Shown one piece after another: positions 26,328-37,528 of a stretch of DNA of 54,869 bases. Position 1 is the stretch's first letter. Every line of letters starts with the position of its first letter. The translations under genes and the position numbers were made by a program. The notes beneath the pieces were generated by a model. That model saw nothing but the letters and a program-made list of their open reading frames with translations. It was not told the DNA's origin and did not search any database. Location: the NCBI GenBank assembly GCA_900550285.1, contig URRW01000016.1:1-54869 (forward strand), given 5' to 3'. The DNA comes from an uncultured Lachnospiraceae bacterium. Lineage in GTDB: Bacteria > Bacillota > Clostridia > Lachnospirales > Lachnospiraceae.

Positions 26328-26393
26328 ATTGTAACGGATCCGGAAATTTTGTAAAATCATGAATGGGTAAGGCTTTTGTAAAAAAAGCGTAAA
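26328..26393 (-). promoter_or_regulatory. pst promoter with three Pho-box-like repeats
   Basis: Minus strand: -35 TTTACA (26350-26355), 16-bp spacer, -10 TACAAT (26328-26333). Upstream, TTAC cores occur at 26389-26392, 26378-26381 and 26367-26370, exactly 11 bp apart, as in Firmicute PhoP boxes (6-bp repeats with 5-bp spacers). They stand one turn and a half upstream of the -35, fitting activation by PhoP/PhoB in phosphate starvation. Confidence 0.8.
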
Positions 26394-26419
26394 ACGGCAG
26401 CCCTCTGAAATACGGTTCT

Positions 26420-26467
26420 AAAAAAGGAGCGGCTGACAGCTTTTATCACTGCCAAACCACTCCTTTT
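26420..26467 (-). terminator. Terminator of the copper ATPase gene
   Basis: AAAAGGAGTGG pairs with CCGCTCCTTTT on the minus strand (one mismatch) around a 24-nt loop, followed by TTTTTTA. It ends the copA transcript upstream of the pst promoter. Confidence 0.85.
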
Positions 26468-26537
26468 CATGCTTCCGCCAAAAAGCACCGCCTTCTGTCC
26501 CGGCGCTTCCGTTCTTTCCGGCTTTTCCGTCCGTCTC

Positions 26538-29201
<2,664 letters not shown>

Positions 29202-29276
29202 GCAATTCTCCATTCCGGGGACAAACAGTAACTGCCAAAGTTTCCCCCGCGTTGACTTTTCTTATATCGTTTGCTA

Positions 29277-29297
29277 CCATTATAACAATTATTATGG
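29277..29297. promoter_or_regulatory. Palindrome over the copA promoter, possible HxlR operator
   Basis: CCATTATAA and TTATTATGG around CAA form a 21-bp near-perfect palindrome. It covers the copA extended -10 (TGTTATAAT on the minus strand, 29279-29284). The divergent hxlR promoter (-35 TTAGAA 29301-29306, -10 TATACT 29325-29330, 18-bp spacer) starts just beside it. Confidence 0.55.
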
Positions 29298-29424
29298 AAA
29301 TTAGAAGAATGCACTATTTTGTAATATACTACCCAAAAAGATACTGTCCATTTTCCGCCGCTTCCACCACGCGGCAGAGCGTAAAATACATCCCGTAATT
29401 ACCTGCAAAAGGAGGAATTTTTTA

Positions 29425-29847
29425 ATGTCCGATAAAAACGATCCGCAGTCTCCTTCCCATATCAACCAAAACTGCCCGGTTTCCGCCACAATCCGTCTCA
29501 TCGGCGGCAAATATAAGGCGCTGCTTTTATGGCATCTGACCGGACAGACACTGCGCTTTAACCAGCTGCACCGGCTCGTGCCCGAAGCAACGCCCAAAAT
29601 GCTCACCCAGCAGCTGCGCGAGCTTGAGCTGGACGGTCTGATCCGACGCACCGTCTATCCTGTCGTGCCGCCCCGCGTCGAATATTCCCTTACCCCGCTT
29701 GGAGAAAGCCTTTTTCCGATCCTTGAAGCGATGTACCAATGGGGCAGCGCGCTCATGAAGGACGAAGGGCTCACGCCGTCCTGCTCAATGGAAACTGCTA
29801 AAACATCCTCCTGTAAAAACGCCTCCTGCAAAAACTGCTTGCCGTAA
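29425..29847 (+). CDS. HxlR-family regulator with Cys-rich C-terminal tail
   Basis: 140-residue winged-helix regulator of the HxlR/YodB type: LIGGKYKALLLWHL, FNQLHRLVPEATPKMLTQQL and the wing RTVYPVVPPRVEYSLT are typical. The N-terminal Cys (QNCPVS) corresponds to the redox-sensing cysteine of YodB/HypR. Beyond the normal end it has a tail with four cysteines (C-x9-10-C-x3-C-x2-C), unusual for the family and suited to bind copper or sense disulfide stress. It is divergent from copA, so control of copper export is likely (inference). Ribosome site AAAGGAGG. Confidence 0.9.
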   Translation: MSDKNDPQSPSHINQNCPVSATIRLIGGKYKALLLWHLTGQTLRFNQLHRLVPEATPKMLTQQLRELELDGLIRRTVYPVVPPRVEYSLTPLGESLFPILEAMYQWGSALMKDEGLTPSCSMETAKTSSCKNASCKNCLP

Positions 29848-30145
29848 CCGTTCCAAAGTGCTAAGCTGTAAATAAGCATAAATTTCATAAGAATCCGGGC
29901 ATTCATGCCATCTCTTATCTGCAGCGGAGCAAGCCGTTTTCCGGCGCGCTGTATCTGTTTTCTTTTCGGAACTCTATGCTTGGATCACCAACTATTTACA
30001 ACAGGCAGGAGGAATGGGAAACAGAAGCTCTTCATACTGTTTTTAATATCTTGTTTCTTTTTACAAATATGGAGACATCCCCTTTAAAAATATCTCCTGC
30101 CAACAACGGCAGACGTTTGTCTGCATTGCAGGAAGGAGCGATTTT
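29848..30145. other. Intergenic stretch with no recognised gene
   Basis: About 300 bp, somewhat AT-rich, between hxlR and the Rpn gene. A 60-codon frame at 29905-30087 has no ribosome site and an unlikely composition, and I do not call it. Promoter for the Rpn gene not clear. Confidence 0.5.
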
Positions 30146-31075
30146 ATGATTGAAACAGGAAACATGGAAAAACGGTATGTGAAGCGGGAGTATAAAGACA
30201 CGGTATTCCGCATGCTTTTTGGCAAAAAGAAAAATCTGCTGGAGCTGTACAACGGATTAAACGGCACAGACTATCAAAATGAAGAGGAGCTCGAGATCTA
30301 TACCCTTGAAAACGCCGTCTATATGGGGATGAAGAACGATGTTTCCTTTCTTTTGATGTCAGAGCTGAATCTGTATGAGCATCAGGCAAGCTGGAATCCA
30401 AATATGCCCCTGCGGGATCTTCTGTACATTGCGCGGCAATATGAAAAGTATGTAATGGGCAAATCCCTGTATTCCGGCAGACTGTTAAAAATTCCGACGC
30501 CGAATTTTGTCGTATTTTATAACGGGACAAATGCTCAGCCGGAAAGCCGCATTTTGAAATTGTCCGATTCTTTTGAAACCAAAACGGATGACCCAAATCT
30601 GGAACTGAAAGTTTTGCAGCTCAATATCAACACCGGAAAAAATCAGCCACTCATGGAACGCTGCCGCACCCTGAAGGAATACAGTCAATATGTGGCGTGT
30701 GTCCGGAAGCATACGAAATCAGAACCGATTGCAGAAGCCGTGGATCACGCGGTAACGGAATGCATTCAGCAAGGAATCCTGCGGGATTTTTTGCAGGAGC
30801 AAAGAGCGGAGGTAGTCGCGATGTCTATTTTTGAATATGATGAAGAAGAGGAAAAAAGAAAACTCCGGGAGGAAGAATTTGAATACGGAAAAGAAGAGGG
30901 CAGAAATGAAGGCAGATGTGAGGGCAGAAACGAAATCCTGTCTTTAATCCAAAATTTGCTTTCCTCCGGTCGCAAAGACGAAATCGAACGTGCTGTCACG
31001 GACGAAGCATATCGTAAGGCACTTCTGGAGGAATTTGGACTGGAAACCGACCAGCCTTTAGAGAAAACGCCTTAA
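30146..31075 (+). CDS. Rpn-family PD-(D/E)XK nuclease / putative transposase
   Basis: 309-residue protein of the Rpn group. The N-terminal 200 residues carry the PD-(D/E)XK-type fold with YKDTVFRMLFGKKKNLLELYNGL and the variable core KNDVSFLLMSELNLYEHQAS, in which D and E-x-x-x-x-Q residues stand in for the D-E-K/Q set. The C-terminus is a charged helix (KEEGRNEGRCEGRNE) common in the family. Rpn proteins promote RecA-independent recombination in E. coli and are often mobile. Start ATG follows GGAGCGATTTT. Lower GC than its neighbours suggests later arrival. Confidence 0.88.
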   Translation: MIETGNMEKRYVKREYKDTVFRMLFGKKKNLLELYNGLNGTDYQNEEELEIYTLENAVYMGMKNDVSFLLMSELNLYEHQASWNPNMPLRDLLYIARQYEKYVMGKSLYSGRLLKIPTPNFVVFYNGTNAQPESRILKLSDSFETKTDDPNLELKVLQLNINTGKNQPLMERCRTLKEYSQYVACVRKHTKSEPIAEAVDHAVTECIQQGILRDFLQEQRAEVVAMSIFEYDEEEEKRKLREEEFEYGKEEGRNEGRCEGRNEILSLIQNLLSSGRKDEIERAVTDEAYRKALLEEFGLETDQPLEKTP

Positions 31076-31098
31076 AAAGTGTGCGCCGCAAGGTGCAC

Positions 31099-31138
31099 AA
31101 AAATACCCGGAATCCGGCATAACCGCTGGCATTCCGGG
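31099..31138 (-). terminator. Terminator of the degV gene
   Basis: CCCGGAAT and ATTCCGGG arms (31106-31113, 31131-31138) with extra inner pairing; on the minus strand followed by TATTTTTG. It lies 10 bp after the degV stop. Confidence 0.85.
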
Positions 31139-31149
31139 CATAATCCCCC

Positions 31150-32049
31150 TCACGCTTCCGCTTTTTTCAAAATCCCGATGCCGATCGGATACGGTCCCGT
31201 ATGCACGCCGATCGTCGCCCCGATCTGATAAATCCCGATCTCATCGATCCCGAGGCGCTCTTTTACAAGCCCCTTTAACATCTCCCGGAAAGCGCACGCT
31301 TCCTCATAATCATATCCAAACCCGATGCAAAAGCTGTATTCCCCGGGCTTTGCACCGACCTCATCAAGATATTTTTCCGTCATATCCACAACCTTCTGCA
31401 TGGATTTCTGGCGGCTTCTCGTGATGCCGGAATTAAAGATCTCGCCCTCCTTCAGCGTGATCAGCGGCTTGATCTTCAGCGCGCCCGCAGCGATCCCCGC
31501 AAGCTTGCCGATCCTGCCGCCGTGCTTTAAATAGTCGATGCTTCCGATCGTAAAAAAGATCCGTCCCGTTTCCCGGATCGGCAGAAGTGCCTCCACGATC
31601 TTCTCATAAGAAAGCCCTGCATCGCGCAGCCTGCACGCCTCCAGCACAAACATCCCCTGCAAAACCGTATTGAACGTGCAGTCCATAACCGTCAGCTTCG
31701 CCTCCGGATACTCCTCCAGGATCATGTCCTTTGCCGTCACTGCAGACTGCATCGAACCGCTGAATTTCTGCGTGATGCAAATACAGATCATCGGGATATT
31801 CTGCTCCGCATATTTCTGAAATACCTCGTAATAATCATGAACCGAAGGCATCGAGGTCTTGGGGAATACATCCGGGTGATCCACCATTTCCTGATAAAAC
31901 TCCCGCACCCCGATCTCTTTCATCTCTCTTTTATAAATCTCGCTGTCAAAAGAAACATAAAAGGGCACGACCTCGATATTTTTTTCCTTCGTCAGTTCCT
32001 CCGGCAGATCCAGAGAACCATCGCTTATGATCTGTACTTTTTCCTGCAT
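31150..32049 (-). CDS. DegV-family fatty acid-binding protein
   Basis: 299-residue two-domain DegV protein (FakB-like). N-terminal domain (about 1-160) begins VQIISDGSLDLPEEL and has the acyl-binding TSMPS motif; the C-terminal EDD-fold domain includes the HGGRIG motif. Such proteins deliver fatty acids to the FakA kinase for phospholipid synthesis. No fakA in view. Ends at a clear terminator. Confidence 0.93.
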   Translation of the reverse strand: MQEKVQIISDGSLDLPEELTKEKNIEVVPFYVSFDSEIYKREMKEIGVREFYQEMVDHPDVFPKTSMPSVHDYYEVFQKYAEQNIPMICICITQKFSGSMQSAVTAKDMILEEYPEAKLTVMDCTFNTVLQGMFVLEACRLRDAGLSYEKIVEALLPIRETGRIFFTIGSIDYLKHGGRIGKLAGIAAGALKIKPLITLKEGEIFNSGITRSRQKSMQKVVDMTEKYLDEVGAKPGEYSFCIGFGYDYEEACAFREMLKGLVKERLGIDEIGIYQIGATIGVHTGPYPIGIGILKKAEA

Positions 32050-32227
32050 GACAATACCTCTCGCTCTATACGGTTTTAAAAACTACTTTTCGCAATGTTT
32101 TTATAATAGCACACAGAATCCGGTATGTATAGGGCGCGAAAAATTTTTATTCTTTTTTTACAATTATTTTGTAACAGCGCAACCCCCGGAAGGGCGTTCT
32201 GCGAACGGGCGCGGCTGAGCGGCTGCA

Positions 32228-33157
32228 TTATTTCAGGAATCCGTTGACGATCTGCGCCTCCGCTTCCTCCTCCGTCAGTCCCAGCGTCATCAGCTTGATG
32301 ATCTGCTCGCCGGCAATCTTGCCGATCGCCGCCTCATGGATCAGCGCCGCGTCAATGTTGTTTGCCGTCAGCTCCGGAACCGCCTCGATCCTGGCATGAT
32401 CCATAATGATCGCATCGCACTCCGTATGGCCCGCGCAGCAGGTATTTCCGTTTAAGCGCGAAATAAATACCTGATGGGACTCGTCCTTTGCCACCGATCT
32501 GGAAACCAGATTCGCGCTGGAGCCCTCGCCGTTTAAGTTTACCACAAAGCTGCTTTCCGCCTCCTGCGTCCCGTGCGTCAACAGCCGCTCCCGGATCACG
32601 AGCTTTGCGTCCGCGCCCAGATCCGCCACCGTCTTTCTGATCGTGGAATCCACGCCCTTGATCTGAACCATTTCCATCTCAAGATAGCTGCCGTCCTCCA
32701 TCGTGATCTCCGTGGTCGGGTTCAAAACGCGCTCTCCCTTGCCGTCGCCGCTGCCGTAATGCTTCTCCACATATTTTACCTTTGCATTTTTTCCGACAAA
32801 AAAGCGATGCACGCCGTCATGCTCGGACTTCTGATCCCCGCAGTTGTGGATGCCGCAGCCCGCCACGATCACAACGTCCGCGCCCTCCCCGATATAAAAA
32901 TCATTGTATACAACCTCCGTCAGCCCGCTTTCGCTCAGAACCACCGGAATGTGCACGCTCTCATGGACCGTATGGGGCTTGATGCGGATGTCAATTCCCG
33001 TGCCGTCCTCTTTGGAAACAATGTCAATATTTGCGGTCGTCGCCCGTTGTGCCGTCTGCCCGTTCGCGCGCAGATTAAACGCCCCCTCCGGAATCTCGTG
33101 AAGGTCTGCGACTTCCTCTAAAAGCCTTTTCTGGATCTCATCTATTTTCTGTGCCAT
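32228..33157 (-). CDS. smsB: SufB/SufD-like scaffold of a minimal Fe-S assembly system (SmsB)
   Basis: 309-residue beta-helix scaffold related to SufB/SufD but shorter than E. coli SufB (about 495 residues). It has the conserved VAGCGIHNCG-type cysteines and the C-terminal HEAAIGKI/GEQI segment. With SmsC it forms the SMS (SUF-like minimal system) found in archaea and anaerobic bacteria, in which one scaffold homodimer replaces SufBD and no separate SufS/SufU is encoded. Start ATG at 33157 follows AAGGAGG; an upstream 12-codon extension overlaps the smsC end and is unlikely. 14 bp after smsC. Confidence 0.88.
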   Translation of the reverse strand: MAQKIDEIQKRLLEEVADLHEIPEGAFNLRANGQTAQRATTANIDIVSKEDGTGIDIRIKPHTVHESVHIPVVLSESGLTEVVYNDFYIGEGADVVIVAGCGIHNCGDQKSEHDGVHRFFVGKNAKVKYVEKHYGSGDGKGERVLNPTTEITMEDGSYLEMEMVQIKGVDSTIRKTVADLGADAKLVIRERLLTHGTQEAESSFVVNLNGEGSSANLVSRSVAKDESHQVFISRLNGNTCCAGHTECDAIIMDHARIEAVPELTANNIDAALIHEAAIGKIAGEQIIKLMTLGLTEEEAEAQIVNGFLK

Positions 33158-33171
33158 ACTTCCTGTCCTCC

Positions 33172-33900
33172 TTACCGTTTTAACACATTGCATGAATCGA
33201 CCGCCGACGCCGTGCCGAGGATCTGCGGAAGGATCTCTTCCCTCGATCCCTGCTTGGAAATCTGCCCGTCTGCGATCACCACGATCTCGTCCGCAATGTT
33301 TAAGATCCGCTCCTGATGGGAAATGATCAGGATGGAGCCGTTTGTCGTCTCCCGCATCCGTTCAAATACCTGGATCAGATTCTGAAAGCTCCACAGATCG
33401 ATCCCCGCCTCCGGCTCATCGAATACAGAAAGCTGCGTTTTTCTCGCGATAACCGTCGCGATCTCGATGCGCTTTAACTCGCCGCCGGACAGGCTCGCGT
33501 TCACTTCGCGGTTGATGTAATCCTTCGCGCAAAGCCCCACTTCCGCCAAATACTGGCAGGCGTCCGCCGCAGACAGGTTCTCCCGCGCCGCAAGACGCAG
33601 AAGATCCAGCACCTGAACGCCCTTAAAGCGCACCGGCTGCTGGAACGCAAAACTGACGCCCATATTCGCGCGCTCCGTGATCGACGCATCGGTAATGTCC
33701 TTTCCGTTAAAATAAATCTTTCCCGAAGCGGGCTTGTAAATACCGGCGATCAGCTTGGCAAGCGTGGATTTTCCGCCGCCGTTTGGCCCGGTGATCACCA
33801 CGAATTTGTTGTCATCTATCGTTAAGCTCAGATTTTTGATAATATCTTTTTCGCCCTTTTCATCCTTTACGTCAAAGGACACATTCTCTAATGTAAGCAT
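33172..33900 (-). CDS. smsC: SufC-like Fe-S assembly ATPase (SmsC)
   Basis: 242-residue ABC-type ATPase: Walker A GPNGGGKST, signature LSGGELKR, Walker B LSVFDEPEAGID, as in SufC. It drives conformational change of the SmsB scaffold during Fe-S assembly in the cytosol. Start ATG at 33900 follows AGGAGG; the frame opens 75 bp earlier but without a ribosome site. A -10 TATAAT lies at 33952-33957 on the minus strand. Adjacent only to smsB. Confidence 0.92.
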   Translation of the reverse strand: MLTLENVSFDVKDEKGEKDIIKNLSLTIDDNKFVVITGPNGGGKSTLAKLIAGIYKPASGKIYFNGKDITDASITERANMGVSFAFQQPVRFKGVQVLDLLRLAARENLSAADACQYLAEVGLCAKDYINREVNASLSGGELKRIEIATVIARKTQLSVFDEPEAGIDLWSFQNLIQVFERMRETTNGSILIISHQERILNIADEIVVIADGQISKQGSREEILPQILGTASAVDSCNVLKR

Positions 33901-34135
33901 GAGTTCCTCCTGATCTGCTGAAAAATAGTGTAAAATTGACCCGTTCTGCTTATTATACCCGATTCTAAATTTCATTGCCAGATAATTTCAACAAAAAAAG
34001 CTTTTCATCTATCCTGATCTGCCCCTGCAATTACAAATATCCACAATCTCCTTGCCGCCGCCCCGCAAAAATGTTTAAATAGACATATCCAAAGCTGTAA
34101 AAGCAAAAAATATTCCATGAAAGGAACACTTAACC

Positions 34136-34900
34136 ATGCCCGAAATCATCGCACAGCGGGAATTCCTGCCCGCCTATATGCTGTTCGACACCATTTTTCT
34201 GCTCGTTTATGCGGCGCTTCTTCTGAAAAAGAAAAAATACATGACGACCCTCGTCGGCTTTTTTGCCGGCATCCTGTACATGCTCGTGGATTACGGCATT
34301 TTCCACCTCGTCTGCCATACCCGCAGCATCAGCGAAGGCTACAGCCTTTTCTGGGTGCTTCTGTGGATGAGCATGAGCTACGGCTTTACCAATTTTACAT
34401 GGATTTGGCTCTGCCTTACGAAAGACCGCCATCTGAAAGAATGGACGCTCCTCATCCTGTTGTGGTGGTTCTGCTGCCCGCTTCTCTCCCAGACCTTCGG
34501 CGGCAATGCAGCGCCCGTCCTGATCCAGCGCACTACCGGAGCCTATCACGGCTACATGGCGCTCATCCTCCTGACCGGCTATGCAGGCGTGATCCTCTGG
34601 AACCTTTTCCATGAAAACCCGAGCCGGCAGTTCCCCTTAAAAAGACTGCTTCTCATCGGCATCCTCGTTCAGTTTGGCTGGGAAGCCTCCCTGCTCATCG
34701 GCGGCGTCCGCAGCGCTGCCATCACCTCATGGGGCGACAAGCTGATGACGCTTCTCGTCAACTCCCTGCTCGAAACAAACCTCGGAATGCCCTATGTTTA
34801 CGTGCTTTACCTGCTGTATTCCTCCCGCTTTACGGAGCAGCTGAAAAAGCGCCGTGAAAAAATCAGCTTTCTTCAGGCGCTGGAGGAAGATCAGGTATAA
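34136..34900 (+). CDS. Uncharacterised seven-helix membrane protein
   Basis: 254 residues with about seven hydrophobic helices (near 13-33, 40-58, 70-90, 103-120, 140-157, 168-188, 208-230) and a charged cytoplasmic tail. Trp and aromatic residues are frequent in helices 3-5. I do not recognise the family. It lies upstream of cysK with a 70-bp gap, same strand, and divergent from smsCB, so the promoters share about 235 bp. Ribosome site AAAGGAAC is fair. Could be a transporter or a membrane enzyme; no catalytic motif seen. Confidence 0.7.
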   Translation: MPEIIAQREFLPAYMLFDTIFLLVYAALLLKKKKYMTTLVGFFAGILYMLVDYGIFHLVCHTRSISEGYSLFWVLLWMSMSYGFTNFTWIWLCLTKDRHLKEWTLLILLWWFCCPLLSQTFGGNAAPVLIQRTTGAYHGYMALILLTGYAGVILWNLFHENPSRQFPLKRLLLIGILVQFGWEASLLIGGVRSAAITSWGDKLMTLLVNSLLETNLGMPYVYVLYLLYSSRFTEQLKKRREKISFLQALEEDQV

Positions 34901-34970
34901 CGGCACACATTTTTTCATAAGAAATCAATGCCCTCAACCGGCAGAAAAAAAAGACAGGAGGATCGCAGAT

Positions 34971-35903
34971 ATGTCACAGATTTATACTTCCGCCGACCAG
35001 CTGATCGGCAAAACCCCGCTTTTGGAGCTGACCCGTCTGGAACGGCAGCTTGGCATCAAGGCACGGCTCCTTGCCAAGCTGGAATACTTCAATCCCGCAG
35101 GCTCCGTCAAGGATCGCGCCGCAAAAGCGATGCTTGACGACGCGGAAGCCTCCGGCAGGTTAAAGCCTAACTCGGTCATCATCGAGCCCACCTCCGGGAA
35201 CACCGGCATCGGGCTTGCCGCCGTCGCCGCCGCCAGAGGCTACCGCATCATTATCGTCATGCCGGACACGATGTCCGTAGAACGCAGACAACTGATGAAG
35301 GCTTACGGGGCGGAGCTTGTCTTAAGCGACGGAACGCTCGGGATGTCTGGCGCGATCGCCAAGGCAGACGAGCTTGCCGCCCGGATCCCGGACAGCTTTA
35401 TCCCCGGACAATTTGTAAATCCGGCAAATGCCAGAGCGCATTTTGAATCCACCGGCCCGGAAATTTGGGAGGATACCGACGGCGCGGTTGATCTTTTCGT
35501 GGCGGGCGTCGGCACCGGCGGCACGATTACCGGAGTCGGGCAATATTTAAAATCCAAAAAGCCCGGCGTAAAAATCGTTGCGGCAGAACCCGCTTCTTCG
35601 CCCGTTCTTTCCGGCGGCACGGCGGGCGCGCACAAAATTCAGGGGATTGGGGCAGGCTTTATTCCGGCAGTCTTAAATCCCGACATTTACGATGAAGTGA
35701 TCGCCGTCCGCGATGAGGACGCCTTTTCCACCGGCAGACTCATCGGCAAAAGCGAGGGCATCCTCGTCGGCATTTCCTCCGGCGCGGCTGTCTCTGCCGC
35801 GATAGAACTGGCAAAACGCCCCGAAAATGAAGGAAAGACCATTGTTGTCCTGCTGCCGGACACCGGGGACAGATACCTGTCTACCCCGCTTTTTGCGGAC
35901 TGA
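34971..35903 (+). CDS. cysK: Cysteine synthase (O-acetylserine sulfhydrylase)
   Basis: 310-residue fold-type II PLP enzyme making cysteine from O-acetylserine and sulfide. The PLP lysine is in GSVKDRAAK (about 44), the substrate loop is TSGNTG, and the phosphate-binding loop is GTGGTITG. Start ATG at 34971 follows AGGAGG; a longer frame starting in the previous gene is not coding. Converges with the radical SAM gene at 35931. Confidence 0.96.
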   Translation: MSQIYTSADQLIGKTPLLELTRLERQLGIKARLLAKLEYFNPAGSVKDRAAKAMLDDAEASGRLKPNSVIIEPTSGNTGIGLAAVAAARGYRIIIVMPDTMSVERRQLMKAYGAELVLSDGTLGMSGAIAKADELAARIPDSFIPGQFVNPANARAHFESTGPEIWEDTDGAVDLFVAGVGTGGTITGVGQYLKSKKPGVKIVAAEPASSPVLSGGTAGAHKIQGIGAGFIPAVLNPDIYDEVIAVRDEDAFSTGRLIGKSEGILVGISSGAAVSAAIELAKRPENEGKTIVVLLPDTGDRYLSTPLFAD

Positions 35904-35930
35904 CAACAGCATACACTGCCCTGAACCCTT

Positions 35931-37343
35931 TTATTTTCCGCAGCTGCGGCAGCCTGCGCAGCTTCCGTGCTTTTCTGCCCAGATCCGCTCTGCGTAAGGC
36001 TCCCACTGCTGCGCATAGGGCTTACATCTTGCGTACACGTCGTCTGTGGACTCCGGCTGCTGCATATCCGTGCTGTGCGCCCCGCTGCGCGCCACCATTT
36101 CGCCCAGCTTTTCCGGGTTTTCCAGCATCGGGCACGGAAGCAGGTGGTTTTCATTGAAGGGCTGTCCCTTGTGATACTCTTTGAATAAGGGCTGCCGCAG
36201 GCATTCCAAAAGGCTCTTTTCATGGATGTTTGCATTGGAATAATGGATAAACACACACGGCTCCACGTCGCCCGCCGGATTGATGTGGGCGTACTGCCGC
36301 CCGCCCGCGATACAGCCGCCGATGTATTCGCCGTCATTCTGGAAATCAATGCAGAAAATCTGCTTCCCGCCGGTCAGGCTGCGGATTTCCCGCACCCGGC
36401 GCACCATGTACTCCCTCTGCTCTGCGTTCAGCATCAGATCGACGTTTGCCCCGTCTCCGATCGGCATATAGTGGAAATACCAGTTAAAACGCACGCCGTG
36501 TCCGATCAGCATATCGAGAAAGCTGTCGTCCGTAACCGCCTTATAATTTTGGCTCGTATAGCAGATGGACGTCCCAAACAGCAGACCGTATTGTTTCATC
36601 AGATCCATCGCATGTATCACTTTTTCATAAACGCCTTTGCCGCGCCGGTCATCCGTCGCATCCCCGATTCCCTCGATTGAGATAAAAAACGCCATATTCC
36701 CGACCTTCTGCACCTCTTTGCAGAACGCCTCGTCGATCAGCGTTCCATTCGTAAAAAGATGGAATACCGAGGTCTGATGCGCCGCCGCCAGCCTTAGCAG
36801 ATCGTTTTTCCGGCACATCGGCTCCCCGCCGGTGCACATATACCAGTGGATCCCCAGTTCTTCGCCCTCCGTCACAAGCTTATCCATCTCTTCATAAGTC
36901 AGGTTCAGCGTTTTTCCGTATTCCGCCGCCCAGCAGCCTTTGCAATGAAGATTACAGGACGCCGTCGGATCAAACAGCAGGATCCACGGCATATTGCAGT
37001 CATATTTTTTGCGCAGCTCCAGCACATGGTTGTAGCCGTTTAACATCCCTTCGTAAGCAAGGTTGAGCGTATTCATTTTTAAAATGTGCGGATCGATCTC
37101 ATTGACCGCCCGGTACGCAAACTGCATCCACTTCCCGTCCGGATCCTGCACCAGCCTGCGCGCCGCTTCAAAGGATTCCGCTTTATGCCTTTTTTTTAAA
37201 AAAGGCTCGCCCAGGTCGATCAGCTTTAACGCCTCCTCCGCCATATGCTCCGTCCCTTTTCCCCGCACCGCCTTAATTGCCGCGTCGATCGCCGTACCAA
37301 ACGCCGCCCTCTGCGCGGCATGTGTCAGTTTATTGATTGCCAT
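35931..37343 (-). CDS. Radical SAM protein, function unknown
   Basis: 470-residue radical SAM protein. An N-terminal helical part of about 110 residues precedes the core, with C130, C134 and C137 in CNLHCKGC, the GGEP motif at 162-165 (CTGGEP), and a C-terminal region with cysteines (GGCIAGG, EPCVF, LLPCPM, CAGCRSC) that likely bind one or two auxiliary Fe-S clusters. Clostridial members are common but without a firm substrate. Start ATG at 37343 follows AAAGGGG. Weak -10 TATAAT at about 37385-37390 on the minus strand, in a region with nested inverted repeats. Confidence 0.85.
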   Translation of the reverse strand: MAINKLTHAAQRAAFGTAIDAAIKAVRGKGTEHMAEEALKLIDLGEPFLKKRHKAESFEAARRLVQDPDGKWMQFAYRAVNEIDPHILKMNTLNLAYEGMLNGYNHVLELRKKYDCNMPWILLFDPTASCNLHCKGCWAAEYGKTLNLTYEEMDKLVTEGEELGIHWYMCTGGEPMCRKNDLLRLAAAHQTSVFHLFTNGTLIDEAFCKEVQKVGNMAFFISIEGIGDATDDRRGKGVYEKVIHAMDLMKQYGLLFGTSICYTSQNYKAVTDDSFLDMLIGHGVRFNWYFHYMPIGDGANVDLMLNAEQREYMVRRVREIRSLTGGKQIFCIDFQNDGEYIGGCIAGGRQYAHINPAGDVEPCVFIHYSNANIHEKSLLECLRQPLFKEYHKGQPFNENHLLPCPMLENPEKLGEMVARSGAHSTDMQQPESTDDVYARCKPYAQQWEPYAERIWAEKHGSCAGCRSCGK

Positions 37344-37483
37344 ACCGGATTCCCCTTTCCTTTGTACCGTTTTATTTGCTGCTTTCATTATATGTGCCTT
37401 TCCCCAAAACGGCTTTTACCAGTTTTTATGGTTTGGGGCAAATTGGTACAAAAAGGGGAAAGTGTGATTCTCCTCATTTATAA

Positions 37484-37512
37484 TTGACATTCCCCCACCC
37501 GTGTCCCATACT
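37484..37512 (+). promoter_or_regulatory. Promoter reading into the hairpin leader of the M42 peptidase gene
   Basis: -35 TTGACA (37484-37489), 17-bp spacer, -10 CATACT (37507-37512). Predicted start near 37519, just before the giant hairpin at 37529-37813, making that element part of the 5' leader. Confidence 0.75.
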
Positions 37513-37528
37513 GGATTTAACACGCTAA

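Noticed and set aside
29905..30087. 60-codon plus-strand frame in the hxlR-Rpn gap
   Set aside because: No ribosome site, Cys/Phe-rich composition and no sign of a signal or domain.
34000..34135. Riboswitch upstream of the membrane protein-cysK pair
   Set aside because: No known riboswitch core or terminator hairpin could be recognised.
35931..37343. Radical SAM gene as the sulfatase maturase anSME
   Set aside because: The Cys motif lies at residue 130, not near the N-terminus, and the protein is about 100 residues longer than usual anSME proteins.
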